Of a stretch of DNA of 8,515 nt, positions 7,357 to 8,515 are shown one piece after another. The DNA is from Rhodospirillaceae bacterium (GTDB lineage Bacteria; Pseudomonadota; Alphaproteobacteria; MPNO01; UBA2964), in assembly GCA_002724505.1 (NCBI GenBank), contig PBOV01000140.1, positions 1 to 8,515 on the forward strand. Direction: 5' to 3'. The translations under genes and the position numbers were made by a program. Under the pieces are notes generated by a model. The model saw nothing but the letters and a program-made list of their open reading frames with translations, had not been told where the DNA came from and did no database searches. The number at the start of each line of letters is the position of its first letter. Positions within the stretch are counted from its first letter, which is position 1.

Positions 7357-8515
7357 CTAGGTTGATGAGTTTTGTCCTTGTCCCGGGACAAGGACAATAA
7401 TTGTTGCAACCAACGCAAATGCAGCGGACACATAGAATACCTCATTGCCCAGACCATTATCCATAAGCCAACCATACAATAACGGTGTTCCTCCTTGGCC
7501 AAGCGTATAGCCAAGTGTAACAAATCCAAATGCGGTTCCAACGCTTCCGGGCGGAGACGCCCTTCGGACCAATATATCCCGCGAGGCGTTATATAGCCCA
7601 CGCATTAATCCCCCCAGGACGCCTGTGGCAAAGACAAGCCAAAGAGACAAGCCGCCAGTCCCCAAAAGAATGAGGCAAGCCGCCAAAACAAGAAAACAGG
7701 CAACAACAACTAAATATTCAAAACGAGACCAATCTGCGAGCCACCCACCCGGCAATGCACCCACAATTGCCGCAGCAAGAAAGCACGTTACAAAAACACC
7801 TGCGATTTCTGGGGTAACATCGTAAACTAAAGGCAGAGCGAGTATAGCAAACGAGGTCATCCCAGTTCCTGACGCCGAACTGGCAACGTAAAATAGGAAG
7901 AATAGTAATAATGGTCGGGTCAGCATAATCCGCCAATCGGCCTTCTTCGCGTGATCTTTCGTCACCCCTGGTGTTTCTAGTTTATTTGTATCGATATTTT
8001 CATCCCTCAGGGTCTTTCCAAAGAGGACTAGGATAATCGCCATGCCAACACTCAGAAAGCCGGCGAAGATTAATGCTGTCTGCCAACCAAAGATGGTGCC
8101 AAGCGGCACCATAACCATAGGGGCCGCGGCATAACCAATTGAACCGCCAAAGGTGTGCGAAGCAAAGGCCTTGCCGTGATGGCTCCTGCGAACACTGGCA
8201 GACAAAATTGAGAAATCAGCAGGATGAAAAACCGCATTGCCGATACCTGCAATAAAAGCCGCAGAAAGAATAACTAAGTAGTTTGGCAAGAGGCCCGCGG
8301 TGACCATGGCACACCCCATGAGCACCATACCAGCAATCAGTATTACTCGGGCTCCAACTTTATCTACCAGCAGTCCAATAGGCACCTGAACGATTGCCGT
8401 CGAAACAAAATACAGTGTCATCGAAAAGGCTATTTCGGTAACGCTGACGCCAAGGTCGCTCACAATGAATGGAAACATCATCGTGAGAACCATGTGATAA
8501 AAATGGCTAACCAAG
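7357..8515 (-). CDS. MFS transporter, Fsr-like (partial, N-terminus beyond right edge)
   Basis: This is an inner-membrane major facilitator permease, with 385 residues visible and the frame open to the right edge. The first visible residues (VSHFYHMVLTMMFPFIVSDLG) already belong to membrane helix 1, so the true start lies outside the window and only a short N-terminal piece is missing; the TTG at 8512-8514 is not a credible start. Counting from that codon, the MFS loop motif GLLVDKVGAR is at 47-56, and its weaker second-half copy GGWLAD is at 256-261. GIGNAVFHP (90-98) and the HTFGGSIGYAAAP stretch (120-132) resemble fosmidomycin-resistance (Fsr) type MFS proteins. A hydrophilic central loop spans about 168-195. 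A weak terminator-like hairpin follows, so it may belong to a separate transcript. Direction and substrate are unknown; MFS genes occur both as efflux pumps and as importers in catabolic clusters. Confidence 0.92.
   Translation of the reverse strand, partial: LVSHFYHMVLTMMFPFIVSDLGVSVTEIAFSMTLYFVSTAIVQVPIGLLVDKVGARVILIAGMVLMGCAMVTAGLLPNYLVILSAAFIAGIGNAVFHPADFSILSASVRRSHHGKAFASHTFGGSIGYAAAPMVMVPLGTIFGWQTALIFAGFLSVGMAIILVLFGKTLRDENIDTNKLETPGVTKDHAKKADWRIMLTRPLLLFFLFYVASSASGTGMTSFAILALPLVYDVTPEIAGVFVTCFLAAAIVGALPGGWLADWSRFEYLVVVACFLVLAACLILLGTGGLSLWLVFATGVLGGLMRGLYNASRDILVRRASPPGSVGTAFGFVTLGYTLGQGGTPLLYGWLMDNGLGNEVFYVSAAFALVATIIVLVPGQGQNSST

Overview
The window looks like a stretch of chromosome from an alphaproteobacterium, probably marine or otherwise free-living and perhaps uncultured. 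This is inferred from gene content (a TAXI-type TRAP transporter, a UbiD-family decarboxylase, a GMC flavoprotein oxidoreductase and a YbaN/DUF454 membrane protein) and from a base composition that looks, by eye, slightly below 50% GC. No rRNA, tRNA, insertion sequence, phage gene or CRISPR array was seen.

All six genes lie on the minus strand, so transcription runs from high to low coordinates. In that order they are: an MFS permease cut by the right edge (7357-8515); an AT-rich spacer with a terminator-like hairpin (7263-7298); a small DUF454/YbaN membrane protein (6822-7232); a GMC oxidoreductase (5074-6771); a UbiD-family decarboxylase (3387-4985); a 252-base spacer with a good candidate promoter; a TAXI periplasmic receptor (2142-3134); a 69-base spacer holding a very strong GC-rich hairpin (2091-2126); and a TRAP fused 4TM/12TM permease that runs off the left edge (1-2072). 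The permease frame is open from its ATG to the edge of the window.

The genes read as a small-molecule uptake and catabolism unit. The TAXI receptor and fused permease would import an organic acid. The GMC enzyme would oxidise an alcohol or aldehyde group, and the UbiD enzyme would remove or add a carboxylate using prenylated FMN. A GMC oxidase beside a UbiD decarboxylase resembles hmfH with hmfF of furan (HMF/FDCA) degradation. The rest of that pathway and a UbiX flavin prenyltransferase are not in the window, so the substrate is unknown.

The points most worth a second look are the combined GMC/UbiD/TRAP locus, the hairpin between receptor and permease, the apparent loss of a metal-binding histidine in the UbiD protein, and its extra C-terminal domain.
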